From Synechococcales cyanobacterium PMM_0036 (GTDB lineage: Bacteria; Cyanobacteriota; Cyanobacteriia; Elainellales; Elainellaceae): a stretch of DNA of 10,056 bases. The DNA lies in NCBI GenBank assembly GCA_949127645.1, contig CASBQM010000044.1, forward strand, positions 1-10,056, given 5' to 3'. Both the position numbers and the translations under genes were made by a program. The notes below the pieces were generated by a model that saw only the letters and a list, made by a program, of their open reading frames with translations, did no database searches and was not told the DNA's origin. Position 1 is the first letter of the stretch. Each line of letters begins with the position of its first letter. Shown here piece after piece: positions 6,534-10,056 of the stretch.

Positions 6534-7580
6534 ATGCCTATGGGTTTCCAGCAAAAGCCGCTCAGAATTTATTTGTCTGTGGTTGCGATCGTCATTGGTT
6601 TAGCGATTTACAGCACGTCTCGATCAGGGGGAACTCAGGCTAGTAGTCCTCCAGCCTTGTCAGAAAACGTCAAAAATGATGTCATTGAAATTGATGGCTC
6701 TAGTACGGTTTTTCCGATTACGGATACGATCGTTCAACAGTTCAAGCAGTCCTATCCTCGTGCAAAAGTCTCGGCTACTTTTTCTGGAACGCGCGGTGGC
6801 TTTGAGAAATTTTTTGCAGGACAGATCGATATTAACGACGCGTCTCGACCGATTTCGACCCAAGAGCTGATAGCCTGCCGTCAGGCGGCGATTCCGTTTA
6901 TTGAACTGCCGATCGCCTTTGATGCGTTAACCGTCGTCGTTAACCCTAAAAATACCTGGGCAAAGGATATGACGATCGCCGAACTGAAGACGCTGTGGGA
7001 ATCAGCAGCGCAAGGAAAAATTAAAACTTGGAATCAGGTGCGTTCTTCATGGGTGAATCGTCCGATTACTCTATTTGGGGCAGGAGCAGATTCTGGAACC
7101 TACGACTATTTTGCAGATGTTGTAACCAGAGCCGAGAAAACCCGGAGTGACTATACAGGCAGTGAAGATGACAATATTTTAGTAGAGGGCGTTAGCAAAG
7201 ATTTGAATGCGCTAGGATACTTTGGGCTATATTATTACGAACACAACAGAGACAAGGTGAAACCCATAGCTATTAACGGGGTTTTTCCGTCAGTAGAGAC
7301 CGTAAAAAACGCCACCTATCAGCCGTTGTCTCGCCCTTTATTCATCTATGTCAATGCCCAAGCCGCTCAGCAAAATCCGGCGATCGGCTAATTTGTCACC
7401 TTTTACCTCAAAAACGCGGAGCGGGTTTCTGCTAGCGTAGGCTATGTGCCTTTACCTGCCGAAGCCTACGAAATTGGTCAGGCGCACTTTTACCAGGGTA
7501 ACGTGGGAACAGCTTATAGTGGAAAGCCGCAACCCAACTTGACGATCGGTGAAGTGATGAAGAGAGAGAAAGCGTTTTGA
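6534..7580 (+). pseudogene. PstS/SphX paralogue interrupted by an in-frame TAA
   Basis: From ATG 6534 the frame encodes 285 residues of a phosphate-binding protein clearly paralogous to SphX: signal-anchor (IYLSVVAIVIGLAIYSTS), IDGSSTVFPIT, FSGTRGGFEKFF, GAGADSGTYDYF and SEDDNILVEG. TAA at 7389-7391 stops it. The same frame then continues through FVTFYLKNAERVSASVGYVP, LPAEAYEIGQAHF and a normal C-terminus to TGA at 7578-7580, aligning residue for residue with the SphX end. The stop falls where SphX has Gln (KQFV), so a single CAA-to-TAA change explains it. The intact product would have been 348 aa. The short form lacks the last helix and strands of the second lobe and is probably unstable. 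Alternatives are a sequencing error, readthrough or a functional short form. The start MPM could also be the third codon. Confidence 0.88.
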
Positions 7581-7639
7581 ATGTCTTAGTAAATGTCTTA
7601 GTGAATGTCTTAGTGAATGTCTTGGTAAATATCTTGGTG
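7580..7639. repeat. 12-base tandem repeat (5 units) after the broken pstS paralogue
   Basis: Units follow AATGTCTTRGTR: 7580-7591, 7592-7603, 7604-7615, 7616-7627 and 7628-7639, with a decayed sixth. It begins on the last base of the TGA codon. Because 12 is a multiple of three, the plus-strand frame shows ATG-TCT-TAG three times and further TAA or TGA codons in every unit. It fills the gap between the converging pseudogene and phosphorylase gene. No stable hairpin is seen. Confidence 0.9.
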
Positions 7640-7649
7640 AATGCCTCTA

Positions 7650-10056
7650 CTACTCCTTAAGCATTCTCCAAGTATCCCGGCAGTATGCTTGAACCGCGCG
7701 ATCGGCTGAGAACTGCCCCATTCTCGAAGCGCTCAAGATAGTCATGCGAGTCCAGCGATCGCCATCGGCGTAAACCTGGCTCACCTGCTCTTGACAGGCT
7801 ATATAGGACGCATAGTCTGCTAACAGCAGATGGGCATCCCAATTGAGCATCCGGTGAATTAAGGGCTGAAACAGTTCCGTATCACCGTTAGAAAAGGTGC
7901 CTGATGCAATCTGATCGATCGCTTGCTTTAGCTCTGGGTTGGTGTTGTAAACCTCGCTGGGACTGTAGGTTGGTCGCTGTGCCAAGATGTCGTTGACCGT
8001 TAGCCCAAACTGGAAGAAGTTCTCTGTGCCGATCGCGTCACGAATCTCTAGATTAGAACCGTCACGAGTGCCGATCAGCAATCCACCGTTCATCACGGTA
8101 ATCATATTGCCGATACCGCAAGCTTCCGTTCCGGCAGTAGAGATGTATTCTGCTAAATCAGTTGCCGGATATATTTGCTGGCTGAGCTGAATCGTAAAGT
8201 CCTTCAAGAAAACTACCTTAATCCGTCCCTGCACATCCGGATCGGCGTTAACGACCTCAGCGATCGCATGAACCAGCTTAACAATCAGCTTGGCGGCACT
8301 GTAGTCGGGGGCAGCCTTGCCGCTAAAGATAAACGTCCGGGACGGCAGCTCAAGATGGGGATTTGTCTTGATACGGTTGTACAACGTAATAATATGCAGC
8401 AGGTTCAAATGCTGACGCTTATGTTCGTGAATCTCGATCGCCTGGACATCAAACAGCGAGTTAACATCTACAGCAACGCCGCTTTGCTGAATGGTGTCTG
8501 CCAACTCTTGCTTCATCGCCTGTTTCACCTGTCGCCACTGGCTGCAAAATTCGGCATCATCAGCGAATTTCTCTAGTTTGCTGAGCTGTTCTAAATCCGT
8601 AATCCAGCGATCGCCGATCTTAGACGTAATCAGTTCAGACAAACGCGGGTTGCTCAACGCCAAAAACCGACGGGGCGACACCCCGTTTGTTTTAGCACTG
8701 AACTTCTCTGGATACAGCTCGTAGAAATCCGGAACGATGAGATGCTGCAAAATTGCGGTATTCAGCGCCGAAACGCCGTTGACCGCATGGCTACCTAGAC
8801 AGGCAAGATACACCATCCGCACATAGCGATCGCCCCTCTCATCAATCAGCGACATCCGCTGTACGCGATCCTCATCGCCGGGAAAGCGCGATCGCACATC
8901 CTCTAAAAAGCGATCGTTAATCTCCAGAGTGATTTCCAGATGTCGCGGCAGCAAAGTGCCCACCAGATTGAGCGCATATTGCGTGTAGTCAAGGGCTTCT
9001 GGCAGCAAGCTGTGATTGGTGTATGCGAAGCAGCTTTGGGTAATCTGCCAAGCCTGATCCCATGTCAGACCATGCTCATCCACCAGCAAACGCATGAGTT
9101 CAGCGATCGCAATCAGCGGGTCGGTGTCATTGAGCTGTAGGGCGAAGCGATCGGGTAAAGTTGCAATCATTCCATCGGTCTCTAGGTGCATCCGAATCAG
9201 GTCTTGTAGCGAGCAGGAGACAAAGAAAAATTGCTGCTTTAACCGTACCTGTTTACCCTGAAACTCCGTGTCGCTGGGATAGAGAACCTTCGAGAAGTTT
9301 TCGGCAGCTTCAGCTTTCCACAGGCGCAAGAGGCTAATCGCGCTGGATTTGTAGCCCGGAATAGGCGTATCGTAGGGGACACCTCTCACCGTCTCATCCG
9401 CAACCCAGCGGACGCGATAGCGCTCCTGACCATCTATATAGGCTTCAGTCCGACCGCCAAACTGCACCTCTACAGCAAGCTCTGAACGCTCCACTTCCCA
9501 AGGATTGCCGTTGCGCAGCCACTCGTCAGCAACTTCAATCTGCCAACCATTCGAGATTTCTTGGTCAAAAATGCCGTACTCATAGCGAATGCCATAGCCG
9601 ATCGCCGGAACTTTTGCTGTTGCCAGTGCTTCCAGGTAGCACACCATCAGCCGACCCAAGCCACCCCGACCCAGCCCCGACTCCTCTTCTTGCGCTAGCA
9701 AATCATCCAGCTTGATATTTAGCTCCTGCATTGCCTGCCCGACCAAATCGGTTAGGTCTAAATTCAGCAGATTGCTAGCGAGATGCAGACCCGGCATATA
9801 CTCGGCAGAAAATTCGCTCACCAGCCGATCGCCCTGCTTCAAGTGAGCTTCAGGCGTTTTGAACTGCAAAAGACGATCGCGCACCAGATTTGCCAAAGCA
9901 GTATACGAGTCCTGCGACGTTGCGGTTTCTTGAGATTTCCCTAAGCGAAAGAGACTGTCTAGAAAAGATTGTTTGAAGCTAATTTCGGGTAAAGGCAGCT
10001 CAGGGGCAGTCAGCTCAGGGGCAGTCGGCTCAGGGGCAGTCGGCTCAGGCGAAACC
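7650..10056 (-). CDS. Glycogen phosphorylase homologue lacking the PLP lysine (5' end outside window)
   Basis: This is a GT35 phosphorylase homologue. Active members cleave alpha-1,4-glucan with phosphate to glucose-1-phosphate using pyridoxal phosphate. The frame is open to the window edge: 801 complete codons, no stop. A TTG at 9896 is not the true start, because family sequence (SFLDSLFRLGK...ALANLVRDRLLQ) continues upstream, preceded by a TAPEP repeat. Fold motifs are kept: GYGIRYEYGIFDQE, VPYDTPIPGY, AYTNH, KTNGVSPRR, LHIITLYNRIK. Active-site changes versus rabbit muscle enzyme (numbering recalled): PLP site EACGIGNMI has Ile for Lys680 (codon 8100-8102), Ile for Thr676 and Cys for Ser674; the KRIHEYKRQ phosphate site reads IEIHEHKRQ, losing Lys568 and Arg569 (8433-8438); NDTHP is NDTDP (9120-9122); GLGNGG is GLGRGG. 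About 23 residues (the FNVGDY stretch) are missing near 9300-9308. Lys574, Glu672, His377 and Asn484 equivalents remain. Normal catalysis looks impossible; a regulatory pseudoenzyme or early pseudogene is inferred. I withhold glgP because activity is doubtful. Confidence 0.9.
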   Translation of the reverse strand, partial: VSPEPTAPEPTAPELTAPELPLPEISFKQSFLDSLFRLGKSQETATSQDSYTALANLVRDRLLQFKTPEAHLKQGDRLVSEFSAEYMPGLHLASNLLNLDLTDLVGQAMQELNIKLDDLLAQEEESGLGRGGLGRLMVCYLEALATAKVPAIGYGIRYEYGIFDQEISNGWQIEVADEWLRNGNPWEVERSELAVEVQFGGRTEAYIDGQERYRVRWVADETVRGVPYDTPIPGYKSSAISLLRLWKAEAAENFSKVLYPSDTEFQGKQVRLKQQFFFVSCSLQDLIRMHLETDGMIATLPDRFALQLNDTDPLIAIAELMRLLVDEHGLTWDQAWQITQSCFAYTNHSLLPEALDYTQYALNLVGTLLPRHLEITLEINDRFLEDVRSRFPGDEDRVQRMSLIDERGDRYVRMVYLACLGSHAVNGVSALNTAILQHLIVPDFYELYPEKFSAKTNGVSPRRFLALSNPRLSELITSKIGDRWITDLEQLSKLEKFADDAEFCSQWRQVKQAMKQELADTIQQSGVAVDVNSLFDVQAIEIHEHKRQHLNLLHIITLYNRIKTNPHLELPSRTFIFSGKAAPDYSAAKLIVKLVHAIAEVVNADPDVQGRIKVVFLKDFTIQLSQQIYPATDLAEYISTAGTEACGIGNMITVMNGGLLIGTRDGSNLEIRDAIGTENFFQFGLTVNDILAQRPTYSPSEVYNTNPELKQAIDQIASGTFSNGDTELFQPLIHRMLNWDAHLLLADYASYIACQEQVSQVYADGDRWTRMTILSASRMGQFSADRAVQAYCRDTWRMLKE
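9996..10049 (-). repeat. 15-base tandem repeat encoding TAPEP/TAPEL
   Basis: Three units GGGGCAGTCRGCTCA at 10003-10017, 10018-10032 and 10033-10047, with partial copies on both sides. On the coding strand they give a Pro/Glu/Thr/Ala linker before the phosphorylase domain. This implies an N-terminal extension that may carry a further domain beyond the edge. Confidence 0.9.

Noticed and set aside
7987..9140. Several plus-strand frames opposite the phosphorylase gene
   Set aside because: They are antisense shadows of a gene with clear homology and show no independent motif.
7650..9896. Phosphorylase gene starting at TTG 9896
   Set aside because: The frame is open to the window edge and the upstream residues match the family, so TTG is an internal Leu codon.

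Overview
The window looks like chromosomal DNA of a cyanobacterium. It is dotted with the octamer GCGATCGC (HIP1), which is typical of many cyanobacterial genomes. The proteins (GrpE, a SphX-type phosphate-binding protein with a Pho box, glycogen phosphorylase, TPR proteins with long coiled coils) also read as cyanobacterial. I see no insertion sequence, phage gene, CRISPR array, tRNA or rRNA.

Layout, left to right. Positions 170-892 (minus strand) encode the nucleotide-exchange factor GrpE; dnaK or dnaJ may lie beyond the left edge. A 574-base divergent intergenic region follows, ending in two overlapping, mutually exclusive RNA hairpins just before a large plus-strand gene (1467-4148). That gene fuses an N-terminal hydrophobic segment, a long coiled coil, a domain resembling a degenerate phospholipase-D fold and five TPRs. 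Converging on it is an Ala/Pro-rich membrane protein of TonB-like layout (4192-4995, minus). Upstream of that lie a strong hairpin and the secreted phosphate-binding protein SphX (5113-6159, minus), which is preceded by a Pho box whose clear units sit on an exact 11-base grid. Head-to-head with sphX is a second PstS/SphX-like gene (6534-7580, plus), interrupted by one in-frame TAA. The same frame continues with good homology for 62 more codons, so this is probably a recent nonsense pseudogene. A 12-base tandem repeat follows. The right end (7650 to the edge, minus) is a glycogen phosphorylase homologue whose reading frame runs off the window.

The most notable finding is in the phosphorylase. 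The fold is well conserved over about 800 codons with no frameshift or stop, but the lysine that binds pyridoxal phosphate is isoleucine. Two basic residues of the phosphate site are Ile and Glu, a threonine of the glycine-rich loop is Ile, and about 23 residues are missing near the tower/gate region. It looks like a catalytically dead paralogue (a pseudoenzyme), perhaps regulatory or structural.

Functionally, the middle of the window concerns phosphate scavenging (Pho-regulated sphX and its decayed duplicate). The flanking genes concern protein folding and glycogen. No single operon links them: strands alternate and intergenic gaps are large.
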